The translations under genes and the position numbers were made by a program. From SURF-33 sp964598885 (GTDB lineage Bacteria; Desulfobacterota; Desulfobacteria; Desulfobacterales; Desulfosalsimonadaceae): a stretch of DNA of 17,444 bases. The notes below the pieces were generated by a model. It worked only from the letters and a program-made list of their open reading frames with translations. It did no database searches and was not told where the DNA came from. Positions 5,474 through 13,267 of the stretch are shown here, piece after piece. Location of the stretch: assembly GCA_964598885.1 (NCBI GenBank), contig CAZRES010000063.1, forward strand, positions 1 to 17,444, in the 5' to 3' direction. The first letter of the stretch is position 1. Each line of letters starts with the position of its first letter.

Positions 5474-6765
5474 AACCGCAACGATTTGACATGGTTTATG
5501 CGGACGACCAAGGAAACGTCTGTGACTATCCCGGACGCGAACCGGTTTTCCGCTCCGGCAACGACATCATCCGCATCCGGCCCGATGATCTGATTCCGTT
5601 GCCCGAAGGAAGCTATCTTTATTATCTGCCGGGCCGCCGGCCCCTCTATCATGACAAAAAAACCGGACGGACCCGGATCATGACGCTTACCCCGGAAGGC
5701 GATAACGCATTGGCGGTTTCCGCGTTTCTGTCGTCGGGTTATCTCCGGACCGCCCTGCCGGCTTATAAAACCACAAAAAAAGCGCCTATCCTTCCGCTCT
5801 GGGGCTATTGCGGGACGGTGTTTTCCAAAGACCGGTTTTATGCGCCGGGACTGCGCATCGATCCCGACCCCCGCTCGGATCCGGAAATTCATCAAGACAC
5901 CCGAGCCCTGACCAAGGCCATTCAGCAAAAGCAAAACCGGTATCCCGAAAACCGGCTTGTCCGGCAGTTGTCGGTGTGTTCCACCGATTATGGCTGCCTG
6001 TGCGCGCGCAATTTTTTTCTTCAACGCTACGAAGCGCCCATTCCCACCTCTCCGGCATGCAACGCCGGTTGTCTGGGCTGTCTTTCCCATCAGGAAGCGC
6101 AATCCGGTTTTGCCCAGGCCCAACCCCGCCTGGCATTTAAACCCACCCCTGATGAAATCGCGGAAGTGATTCTGCATCATTTTGCCAATGTGAACAGGGC
6201 TGTGGCCAGTTTCGGCCAGGGGTGCGAGGGCGAACCGCTTCTCAGAGCCCCGGATCTGGCCCGGGCCATCGCGAATGTTCGGAAAATGACCGATCAGGGC
6301 ACCATCAATATCAACACCAACGGTTCCGATCCAACGGCCGTGAAACATCTTATTGATGCCGGGCTCGACAGCATCCGCATCAGCCTGAATTCGCCTACGG
6401 AGATCTATTACACCCGTTACCACCAGCCGGTAAACTACGGCTTTGGTGATGTGATCAAATCCATTGAAATCGCGGTGAATGCCGGGATATTTGTATCCCT
6501 TAATCTGTTTTTCATGCCCGGATTCACGGACATGGAAACCGAAGCAGCCGCTCTTTTTGATCTGCTGGACCGTTATCCGGTCCATATGATCCAGACCCGC
6601 AATCTCAATATCGACCCGGATTTCTATTTTAACGCCATCGGCTATCGGGCCTCAACCGCCATGGGCATTTCCCGCCTGATAACGGAAATCCGGAACCGCT
6701 ATCCGGTCCTTCGCCTTGGATATTACAATCCGGCAAAAGAGACCTTCAGGGAAAGCGCCGACTGA
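5470..6765 (+). CDS. Radical SAM protein with CX3CX2C and extra cysteines, function unknown
   Basis: A 431-residue radical SAM protein. The [4Fe-4S] site is CNAGCLGC (Cys197, 201, 204), late in the chain because an N-terminal domain of about 190 residues precedes it. FGQGCEGEPLL (248-258) is the glycine-rich SAM-binding strand, followed by ININTNG (279-285) and IRISLNSP (302-309). The stretch VCSTDYGCLCARN (169-181) adds three cysteines just before the main cluster, and Cys252 sits inside the SAM motif; these could ligate an auxiliary cluster. The start overlaps the stop of the RsmG-SpoU gene by 4 nt (ATGA), so expression is coupled and a role near RNA modification is possible but not shown. 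It meets the other radical SAM gene tail-to-tail with a 20-bp overlap. It is not recognisably RlmN, MiaB or an activase. Confidence 0.88.
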   Translation: MKPQRFDMVYADDQGNVCDYPGREPVFRSGNDIIRIRPDDLIPLPEGSYLYYLPGRRPLYHDKKTGRTRIMTLTPEGDNALAVSAFLSSGYLRTALPAYKTTKKAPILPLWGYCGTVFSKDRFYAPGLRIDPDPRSDPEIHQDTRALTKAIQQKQNRYPENRLVRQLSVCSTDYGCLCARNFFLQRYEAPIPTSPACNAGCLGCLSHQEAQSGFAQAQPRLAFKPTPDEIAEVILHHFANVNRAVASFGQGCEGEPLLRAPDLARAIANVRKMTDQGTININTNGSDPTAVKHLIDAGLDSIRISLNSPTEIYYTRYHQPVNYGFGDVIKSIEIAVNAGIFVSLNLFFMPGFTDMETEAAALFDLLDRYPVHMIQTRNLNIDPDFYFNAIGYRASTAMGISRLITEIRNRYPVLRLGYYNPAKETFRESAD

Positions 6766-8341
6766 TCTGGTAAAAAAACCGATCAACCATCTCCTTATCC
6801 ATGTTCGGCACTGGAATGATCTTCGTCTCCTTCCTGCCGCGGATCGTTGTATAAAGCGTTTTTTCGTCAGTAATCTCTGCTATCATACGATTGTCGGCGT
6901 CGGTCCGCTGGTCGGATTTAAGCAGGTTGATAAACCGGCAGAGGCGAAAGGCCGTGATCATCTGGGCCGTGGTTAATGACCGGTTCCAGGGATATGCCGA
7001 TGATCCCGCGCACAACGCCGGTTCATGGTTGTCAAACTTTTGTTTATCCTCAAAATCAGGAATTCCGGGAACCGGATAAAACAGGGAAATGCCGATGCGG
7101 GTGGAGACGTTGGCCAGAAACGCCATATTGGCCGTTACGGTTTCAATGGTGTCGTTTGCAAACCCGCAAATGAAATAGGTGATGGAAGGAATGCCGCGCT
7201 CCGCCAGCAGCCGAACCAGGGAGACGTATGCCGGCAAATGCGCGTCCCGGTTTTCGCGGTCTAAAATGGCCGGGTCAATCGACGACAGGGACAGATTGAA
7301 CTGACGCATGCCGCATGTGATCAGGCGCTCGGTCAGCTCCGGGGTCAGGCGGGTATAATCCAGTCCGTTTTCCGCCAGAAAGCGCGCGGATGGAAAGCGC
7401 GTTTTCATGATCCGCAGAATTTCAAAAAAATAATCCGGCGCCAAAAGAAGGTTATCGTCCTCGATATTGATGAACAGATTCTTTTCCTGTTGTTTTCTGC
7501 TCAGTTCAATTGATGAAAGACCGGCGCGGACCGTCTCAACGGGAACGGTACGGAATTGTTTGCCGTGGCATAAAAAATTGGAACAAAACCGGCAGGACTT
7601 GGGACAGCCCCGGCTGAGCGAGGTTGTCAGATAGACGGCATTGACGGTTTCGCGGGTTTTTCCCATCACAAAACCGATGTCTTCGGCTTTTGTGAATACC
7701 CGGCGGGAAGGCGCGATCACCGCGCTGTCTGTTTTACGGTAGAGGTTGGGCACCTGGCTGAAATTTCCGTTTCCATCACGGATGGCGCTCAGCAGGGGCC
7801 CAATGCTGACTTCGGCCTCTCCCGTGACGGCAAAATCAATGGGGGCCTTTCGCAGAAAAAATTCCGGATAGGCGCTGACTCCGGCCCCGCCAACGATAAG
7901 AATCGTATGCGGGCTCCGGCTGTAAATGATGCGGGCAAAATCGATGGTTTCCTTGGCGTAACAGAAGGCAAAACAGGAAATGAACACCAGATCCGGCAAA
8001 ACGGCCAGAACTTGATCCGCGCAGGTCGGGGTTGCCGGCCCGAACCGCTGGTATCGCGTGAAAAACGCCAGTTTCCCGGTTTCGTTTTCCATCAGATACG
8101 GCCGCAAATAGGAAAGCGCGTCGGGCAGCCCAAGAACAGCCGGTTTTTTGGCAGCAGACGGAAAATCAAAACTAAAAACCCGGCAGCCGGCCGTTTCAAG
8201 GCATCGGCTCAGAATCGCGGTGCCCAGCCCGGAAAATCGATGAAGCGTGGTGTAAAAATCCATGACAGGCGGCACCACCACCGCGGCCGTCAAAGGTGTA
8301 TCCGCTCTGCCGGCACAAGCCGGAAAAACATCATGCATCAT
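6746..8341 (-). CDS. B12-binding-domain radical SAM protein
   Basis: A 531-residue protein. The N-terminal 200 residues have the cobalamin-binding-type Rossmann pattern: PDLVFISCFAF (117-127), HTILIVGGAGVSAYPE (145-160), then APIDFAVTGEAE (166-177). No DxHxxG base-off motif is seen, as in many members. The radical SAM core starts at SRGCPKSCRFC (243-253), with Cys246, 250 and 253 as cluster ligands. INIEDDNLLL (291-300) and ENGLDYTRL (324-332) are later core strands. Members move methyl groups to unreactive carbons or do other C-C chemistry; the substrate here is unknown. ATG codons at 8341 and 8338 are both possible and the ribosome site is weak. It lies 15 bp after the QueG-like gene on the same strand, so the two are probably co-transcribed. 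Confidence 0.9.
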   Translation of the reverse strand: MMHDVFPACAGRADTPLTAAVVVPPVMDFYTTLHRFSGLGTAILSRCLETAGCRVFSFDFPSAAKKPAVLGLPDALSYLRPYLMENETGKLAFFTRYQRFGPATPTCADQVLAVLPDLVFISCFAFCYAKETIDFARIIYSRSPHTILIVGGAGVSAYPEFFLRKAPIDFAVTGEAEVSIGPLLSAIRDGNGNFSQVPNLYRKTDSAVIAPSRRVFTKAEDIGFVMGKTRETVNAVYLTTSLSRGCPKSCRFCSNFLCHGKQFRTVPVETVRAGLSSIELSRKQQEKNLFINIEDDNLLLAPDYFFEILRIMKTRFPSARFLAENGLDYTRLTPELTERLITCGMRQFNLSLSSIDPAILDRENRDAHLPAYVSLVRLLAERGIPSITYFICGFANDTIETVTANMAFLANVSTRIGISLFYPVPGIPDFEDKQKFDNHEPALCAGSSAYPWNRSLTTAQMITAFRLCRFINLLKSDQRTDADNRMIAEITDEKTLYTTIRGRKETKIIPVPNMDKEMVDRFFYQISRRFP

Positions 8342-8356
8342 GGACCATCGGCAGTA

Positions 8357-9499
8357 TTATTCAGCCGGCCGGTCAAGAGCAGCGGCGATCTCTTGTTTGA
8401 CCGGGTCGTCGGATGCCGGCAGAAAGGATTCCAATGCTGTCCGGGCGCGGCTTCCGCCGATGCGGCCCAGTGCCCAGGCGATCATGCCGCTCACGCGCGG
8501 ATCCGTGTTTTCCTCAAAAGCCCGGATCAGCTCCGGGACAAATGTTTCATCCCGGGTGTTTCCCATGACCCGGGCCACATTCATCTTCCAGCGCCAGATA
8601 TCATCCGGCGACATGTAAAACATATGGGGCCAGATTTTGGCGGTAAAATAATCCCGGTCCATGTGCAGCAGCCGGGTCAGGTCAAAATCCGGGGCTTTGA
8701 CCGTCACCCGCTCGTTTAGCGGCAGGTCTGCCGCGATCCAGGCGGCGTTTCGGGGACAGACGTCCTGGCATCGGTCGCATCCATACACAAACATGCCCAT
8801 GGGTTCCCTCAGTTCCAGAGGCGTGATGCCGTCTCCGAAATAGCTCAGGTAGGAGATGCAGCGCCGGGGATCGATGCGGCAATCGCCTTTAAGGGCGCGG
8901 GTCGGACACGCGGCAATGCAGGCATTGCGGCACCAGTCCGGGCATCCCACCTTCAGGGTGGGTTCGTCCGGCACAAATTCATGATCCACCACCACGGCAA
9001 TGGGAAGATTCCAGGAGCTTCGGCGGGCCACGCGGTTGGCATACAACAGACAATTCTTGCCGAAAGTGCCGAGTCCGGCCCGGGCCGCGGCCACCCGATG
9101 GGGGAGATTAAAAGGTACCTTGGAATCAATGCCGTTATCCCGTAAAAACCGGCGGAACTCCTTGATCCGCTGGGTCAGACCATCTCTGGTAACACGGTCG
9201 TCATCCAGGTAGCACCGTCCGAAATGATGTTCCACGGCGGATGGATAGGCGTTTGAAAAATAGACCTCCAGCAAAACGATGATGCTTTTGGCTCCGGCAA
9301 GGATGGCGGCCGGATCGGTCCCGGTCATCAATGCCAGGCCCACGGCTTCGGCCCATTCATATTCCATCTTTCGCTGTTTCAGCATTTCCCGATGTTGATC
9401 GAACGGCTCCGGTCCCGTAAACCCGATATCGGCGAATCCAAGTTCTATGGCCTTTGCGACGACGCTTCGCTCCAGATCGGTTTGTTTCCTGTTTTTCAT
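8357..9499 (-). CDS. QueG-like (epoxyqueuosine reductase family) double [4Fe-4S] protein with C-terminal HEAT repeats
   Basis: A 380-residue protein. The ATG at 9499 is chosen because GGAAGGAAAC lies 5 bases upstream; a longer reading to 9544 has no ribosome site. The QueG/reductive-dehalogenase-like part includes AARAGLGTFGKNCLL (138-152). Cluster 1 ligands are in CPDWCRNACIAACP (186-199), and Cys214 (RRCISYL) and CDRCQDVCP (241-249) serve cluster 2. The C-terminus (about 300-378) has HEAT/PBS-lyase-like repeats, as in true QueG. Two differences matter. The first cluster reads CX3CX3CX3CP rather than the usual CX2CX2CX3CP. The GRDYH-type segment of known QueG is replaced by FGRCYLDDD (93-101). 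It may therefore be a paralogue with another substrate rather than the queuosine enzyme. QueG enzymes use cobalamin, which fits the B12-type radical SAM partner downstream. Confidence 0.8.
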   Translation of the reverse strand: MKNRKQTDLERSVVAKAIELGFADIGFTGPEPFDQHREMLKQRKMEYEWAEAVGLALMTGTDPAAILAGAKSIIVLLEVYFSNAYPSAVEHHFGRCYLDDDRVTRDGLTQRIKEFRRFLRDNGIDSKVPFNLPHRVAAARAGLGTFGKNCLLYANRVARRSSWNLPIAVVVDHEFVPDEPTLKVGCPDWCRNACIAACPTRALKGDCRIDPRRCISYLSYFGDGITPLELREPMGMFVYGCDRCQDVCPRNAAWIAADLPLNERVTVKAPDFDLTRLLHMDRDYFTAKIWPHMFYMSPDDIWRWKMNVARVMGNTRDETFVPELIRAFEENTDPRVSGMIAWALGRIGGSRARTALESFLPASDDPVKQEIAAALDRPAE

Positions 9500-9538
9500 T
9501 GCATGTTTCCTTCCCGTCTTTTTGATAATGCAGGCCGA

Positions 9539-9570
9539 ATGCATTTGTGAAAAACAAATGTAAAATGCAT
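9539..9570. promoter_or_regulatory. Nested inverted repeat in the divergent intergenic region
   Basis: CATTTGT (9542-9548) and ACAAATG (9554-9560) form a perfect 7-bp inverted repeat around GAAAA. ATGCAT occurs just outside on each side (9539-9544 and 9565-9570). It lies 40-70 bp upstream of the QueG-like start and about 120 bp upstream of the hydrolase start. This suits an operator for either gene, or a hairpin in the leader. The regulator is not identifiable. Confidence 0.4.
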
Positions 9571-9624
9571 GACATTAAAAAAGGAATGTGTCAGTATCGG
9601 TTGCAGTCGCTTTTTAAAAGGATT

Positions 9625-9653
9625 TTGCCATTGGTGTCGGCCATCAACATATC
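9625..9653 (+). promoter_or_regulatory. Possible promoter of the hydrolase gene
   Basis: TTGCCA (9625-9630) and CATATC (9648-9653) are separated by 17 bp. The -35 is good but the -10 matches only three of six consensus bases. The site is about 30 bp upstream of the ATG at 9687. Weak evidence; other placements in this 187-bp gap are possible. Confidence 0.3.
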
Positions 9654-9686
9654 CGGGATATCCGTGTTCACCGGAGTCAATATATC

Positions 9687-10940
9687 ATGGTTTCTATTAT
9701 GACCAAAAGAGAAAATCATCTCATGTTATCAGATCTGCACGGCGCCGGCAGGCTTGCTGTGGACGCCACAAAGGGGATCACCGCGATCGTTGAAGAGCTT
9801 CATATGATCATTAACGGGGGACCGGGTCTCGGCACAATGACGAAGGGGCCGATTCAGGGAATCACATGGCTGGTCTACCGGACCATCAATGGCGTGACCA
9901 CCCTGACGGGCGGCGGAATCGACGTTGTTTTGTCAAAACTCACCGCCATGCTCGCCAAAGAAGAGCCGTTGTCTTTTTGCCGTGAAGCTGTCATTTCCGC
10001 GACAAACGGCGTCCTGGGCGATTATCTGGCGGCCACGCAAAACACGCTGGCCATTCCCATGCGGTTTCGGATTAACGGAAAACCTCTGGAACTTGACACC
10101 GCATCACTGGCCGGAGCCATTCCCCGGGCCGGCGGCAAACTGCTGGTAATGCTGCATGGACTATGCATGAACGATCTGCAATGGAGCAGAAAAGGGCATA
10201 ATCACGCCGCCGCCCTTGCTTGCGACCTCGGCTATACGCCGGTTTATCTTCATTACAACAGCGGACGCCATATATCCGAAAACGGCCGCGAATTCGCCGA
10301 TCTGATGGCTTCATTGACGGCGGCCTGGCCGGTGCCCATAGAAGAAATCACCCTCATCGGTCACAGCATGGGAGGGCTTGTCGCCCGCAGCGCCCTGCAC
10401 TACGGAAAAGGCGCGGGCCAGGCGTGGATGCATCACGTCAACCATATCGTATTTCTTAACTCGCCGCATCACGGCGCGCCCCTGGAACGCGGCGGGAATC
10501 TCTTAAACGCCGTTGTCGGCATTACCCCCTACACGCGCCCCTTTGTTCGATTAGGCAACATCAGGAGCGCCGGCATCACGGATCTTCGGTACGGCAACAT
10601 CATCGACGAGGACTGGATAGGGCGGGATCGATTCGACCAATCCGGAGACCTGCGGCGGCCGGTTCCCCTTCCCAAGACCGCGGCATGTTATGCCGTAGCC
10701 GCGACGTTCGGAAAAAAATCCCACGATATGCAAAGCCTGCTCATGGCAGACGGCCTCGTACCGATCAACAGCGCCCTCGGTCGACACAAAAATCCAGCGT
10801 TGTGTCTTTGTTTTCCGGATCATCATACGTGGATCGGATATGAAATGAGCCATCTGGATGTGCTCCATCATCCGGATGCGTATGCGGCAATACAAAAATG
10901 GCTTGCACCCGGGGAAGCATCTCGCGAAAATGCTTTTTAG
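9687..10940 (+). CDS. Alpha/beta hydrolase, PGAP1-like esterase/lipase
   Basis: A 417-residue serine hydrolase. Residues 150-405 form the alpha/beta hydrolase core. LLVMLHGLCMND (152-163) carries the oxyanion-hole HG. LIGHSMGGLVARSA (223-236) holds the nucleophile Ser227 in GHSMG. FLNSPHHGAP (256-265) is typical of PGAP1/lipase-type members. ADGLVP (354-359) supplies the probable acid Asp355, and SHLDVLHHPDAY (388-399) the His, probably His389. The first 120 residues are a glycine-rich helical region (DLHGAGRLAVDATKGITAIVEELHMII) seen with some bacterial hydrolases of this type; there is no clear signal peptide. GGAG lies 10 bases before the ATG at 9687; ATGs at 9699 and 9723 are alternatives. 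The substrate is unknown. The RACo-like gene follows 57 bp later on the same strand but may have its own regulation. Confidence 0.88.
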   Translation: MVSIMTKRENHLMLSDLHGAGRLAVDATKGITAIVEELHMIINGGPGLGTMTKGPIQGITWLVYRTINGVTTLTGGGIDVVLSKLTAMLAKEEPLSFCREAVISATNGVLGDYLAATQNTLAIPMRFRINGKPLELDTASLAGAIPRAGGKLLVMLHGLCMNDLQWSRKGHNHAAALACDLGYTPVYLHYNSGRHISENGREFADLMASLTAAWPVPIEEITLIGHSMGGLVARSALHYGKGAGQAWMHHVNHIVFLNSPHHGAPLERGGNLLNAVVGITPYTRPFVRLGNIRSAGITDLRYGNIIDEDWIGRDRFDQSGDLRRPVPLPKTAACYAVAATFGKKSHDMQSLLMADGLVPINSALGRHKNPALCLCFPDHHTWIGYEMSHLDVLHHPDAYAAIQKWLAPGEASRENAF

Positions 10941-10957
10941 GATACTGTCAAACTTCA

Positions 10958-10978
10958 TGTAATTTAAGTGATATTACA
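10958..10978. promoter_or_regulatory. Inverted repeat TGTAAT-N9-ATTACA upstream of the RACo-like gene
   Basis: A perfect 6-bp inverted repeat with a 9-bp spacer ends 19 bp before the RACo-like ATG at 10998. Its 21-bp span and shape fit a dimeric regulator such as a CRP/FNR-family protein, but the half-site is not a known consensus. The gap contains no clear -35/-10 pair, so a hairpin affecting translation is also possible. Confidence 0.35.
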
Positions 10979-10997
10979 ACCACAGGAACGCAGAAAT

Positions 10998-13073
10998 ATG
11001 GGAAAATGCGTCAATCATCCGGACCGGGAAACAAGCTTTCTGTGCATGAAGCACAATATTTACATGTGCGAGGAGTGCCTGAAATGCCGGGCGCCGGATA
11101 TTCATTGCAAATTCCGGTCGTCATGCCCCATCTGGTTTCTCGAGAAGCGGGGGGGTAAAGACATTGATGAACTTCCATCTCCAACGCCAAAAGAATGTAG
11201 CGTGGTGTTTCAGCCCGACAACAGGGAGGTTCGGCTCCTCGAAGGGGCCACGCTTCTGGAGGCGGCCCAGCTGGGCGACGTGCCGCTGAATGCATCATGC
11301 AATGGCAGGGGCTCCTGTGGCAAATGCAAGCTGATTTTGGAATCCGGAGACGCCAAAAGCGCCAATACCCCGCTGCTGACGCCGTCGGAAAAAGGGAAAA
11401 ATTACGTTCTGGCCTGTCAGACCACGATTCATGGCCATATCGTGGTGCGGATCCCCGAAGAAACTCTGGAAAAGAAACTCAAAGTCGCCGGTATGGGAAA
11501 AGCGGTTACGGAGCGGATGCGGGGACTGGTCACGGACATCACGCCCATGTTCTCGCATTTTTCCCTGGAACTGTCCCCGCCGACCCTGGATGATTCCATC
11601 AGCGATCTGGACCGCCTGTTGCGCGGCCTTTCAAAAAAAGGCTGCGACGTCGGTCGCATGAGCCTCAGCCTCAAAGTGATGCGGGAACTTGCCGCGGCCA
11701 TGCGAAACGAAAACTGGAAAGTAACCGCATCGGTAATCAAAAAAAAGTGCTCCAGTGAAATCGTTGGGGTTGCTCCGGGAAACAGCCCGCCTGCATCACT
11801 GGGATTGGCCATTGATATCGGAACCACTTCCATCGTCGTATATCTCGTAGACATGGCTGATGGAACCGTCCTGGGGGCCACGTCCGGACATAATCGTCAG
11901 GCCGCCTGCGGGGATGATATTATAAACCGCATCGTGTGCGCGGAAAAAGACGGCGTTCAAAAACTCAGCGCCATGGGGCTTGCCACCATCAACGGTTTGA
12001 TCAACGAGGTCATCGCCGGCGCACAGGTGGAATGGGAAGGCATCGACAATGTCGTATTGTCGGGCAACACCACCATGATTCATCTTCTGCTGCAGATCGA
12101 ACCCCGGCATATCCGGCGGGAGCCCTACATTCCCTCCGTATCGGCGTTTCCCATACTCAAGGCCGGCAATGTGGGGCTCAAGACCAACCCGGACGCCGCG
12201 GTGTTCGTCATGCCCGGACCGGCCGGATATGTGGGCGGGGATATTGTGTCCGGTTTGATCTACACGGGTTTTCACCGGGAAGACCCCCTCACACTGTTTA
12301 TCGATGTCGGGACCAACGGCGAAATCGTTCTGGGCAACAAGGACTGGCTCATGACCGCCTCCTGCTCCGCAGGACCGGCATTCGAGGGGGGCGGCATTCG
12401 CTGGGGCATGCGTGCGGAGGAAGGGGCCATTGAAAATATTGTCATTGATCCGGAGACGTTAAAACCCAGAATGTCGGTGGTGGGAAATGTTTTACCCCGG
12501 GGAATCTGCGGCTCTGGCATGATCGACCTGATCGCCGAAATGGTCCGCACCGGCATCCTTCAGCCAACCGGCAGGTTTAACATTGACGACAGCCACCCCC
12601 GGATCACCCGCGATGGGGATGAACCCGCCTATATCCTGGCTTTTGCCGAGGAAACCTCTGTGGATAAAGATATTATTTTCATGGAATCGGATGTGGAAAA
12701 CCTCATGCGAAGCAAGGCCGCGGTTTACGCCGGTTTCAAGGTTCTGCTGGACCAGGTGGGACTGAATATTTCCCTGATTGACCGAATGATCATTACCGGC
12801 GGATTCGGGCAATATCTGGATCTGGAAAAAGCGGTTTCCATCGGACTTCTACCGGACATAAACCGTGAAAAATTCATCTACATGGGAAACAGTTCCATCG
12901 GCGGAGCCTACATGGCGCTGCTTTCCGCGGACCATCGCAAAGAGGCACTCGAAATCTGCAATAAAATGACATATATCGATTTTTCCAGCAACAACCGGTT
13001 TATGGATGAATTTACATCCGCCATGTTTCTCCCTCATACCAATTCCGAAGACTTTCCCAGCGTAAAAAAGTGA
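10998..13073 (+). CDS. RACo-like corrinoid-activating ASKHA protein with B-box-like head and [2Fe-2S] ferredoxin domain
   Basis: A 691-residue protein. Residues 1-50 hold a Cys/His array (Cys4, His7, Cys16, His19, Cys24, Cys27, Cys30, His36, Cys37, Cys43) like a B-box zinc finger. Residues 66-155 are a [2Fe-2S] ferredoxin domain with Cys101, 107 and 110 (CNGRGSCGKC) and Cys140. After a linker, residues 268-655 are the ASKHA/DUF4445 ATPase-like domain: AIDIGTTSIVVYLVD (271-285), LSGNTTMIHLLL (354-365), FIDVGTNGEIVLG (434-446), ASCSAGPAFEGGGI (454-467), GNVLPRGICGSGMIDL (496-511) and ITGGFGQYL (599-607). RACo proteins use ATP and the iron-sulfur centre to re-reduce Co(II) corrinoids to Co(I) in methyltransferases; that role is inferred. 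AGGA lies 10 bases before the chosen ATG; an upstream in-frame ATG at 10968 lies within the inverted repeat. No corrinoid methyltransferase is in view. Confidence 0.92.
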   Translation: MGKCVNHPDRETSFLCMKHNIYMCEECLKCRAPDIHCKFRSSCPIWFLEKRGGKDIDELPSPTPKECSVVFQPDNREVRLLEGATLLEAAQLGDVPLNASCNGRGSCGKCKLILESGDAKSANTPLLTPSEKGKNYVLACQTTIHGHIVVRIPEETLEKKLKVAGMGKAVTERMRGLVTDITPMFSHFSLELSPPTLDDSISDLDRLLRGLSKKGCDVGRMSLSLKVMRELAAAMRNENWKVTASVIKKKCSSEIVGVAPGNSPPASLGLAIDIGTTSIVVYLVDMADGTVLGATSGHNRQAACGDDIINRIVCAEKDGVQKLSAMGLATINGLINEVIAGAQVEWEGIDNVVLSGNTTMIHLLLQIEPRHIRREPYIPSVSAFPILKAGNVGLKTNPDAAVFVMPGPAGYVGGDIVSGLIYTGFHREDPLTLFIDVGTNGEIVLGNKDWLMTASCSAGPAFEGGGIRWGMRAEEGAIENIVIDPETLKPRMSVVGNVLPRGICGSGMIDLIAEMVRTGILQPTGRFNIDDSHPRITRDGDEPAYILAFAEETSVDKDIIFMESDVENLMRSKAAVYAGFKVLLDQVGLNISLIDRMIITGGFGQYLDLEKAVSIGLLPDINREKFIYMGNSSIGGAYMALLSADHRKEALEICNKMTYIDFSSNNRFMDEFTSAMFLPHTNSEDFPSVKK

Positions 13074-13096
13074 TCCCCGCAAAAAAGTGGTGTGAT

Positions 13097-13225
13097 ATGC
13101 AAAATATCAAAAAAATCAGCTTAGCCCGTCTGATAAAAGACAGCCCTCGAATTGATGAACATATCGATTTTGTCTTAGCGGTTACCATCCTTGATCAAAA
13201 GTCAGTGAGGCGAGCGGCTTTTTAA
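13097..13225 (+). CDS. Possible small protein, 42 aa
   Basis: A short ORF starts at ATG 13097 and ends at TAA 13225 in the gap after the RACo-like gene. It reads MQNIKKISLARLIKDSPR and continues through an acidic-hydrophobic middle (IDEHIDFVLAVTI) to a basic end (DQKSVRRAAF). The composition is protein-like rather than random and could form an amphipathic helix. GGTGTG lies just before the ATG but is a poor ribosome site. No family is recognised. It may be real, a remnant or chance. Confidence 0.25.
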   Translation: MQNIKKISLARLIKDSPRIDEHIDFVLAVTILDQKSVRRAAF

Positions 13226-13267
13226 GGAGATAAGACGATTAATCCAACTTTTATTTACTCTTGGGTC

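Noticed and set aside
5170..6585. A 471-codon open frame on the minus strand
   Set aside because: It lies opposite the SpoU and radical SAM genes, whose motifs are intact. Its translation has no family features and is typical antisense of GC-rich codons.
7907..8719. A 270-codon open frame on the plus strand
   Set aside because: It is antisense to the B12-type radical SAM and QueG-like genes and low in recognisable structure, with no ribosome site.
13064..13089. Direct repeat AAAAAAGTG with a 17-bp period after the RACo-like stop
   Set aside because: Only two short A-rich copies; no role can be argued.
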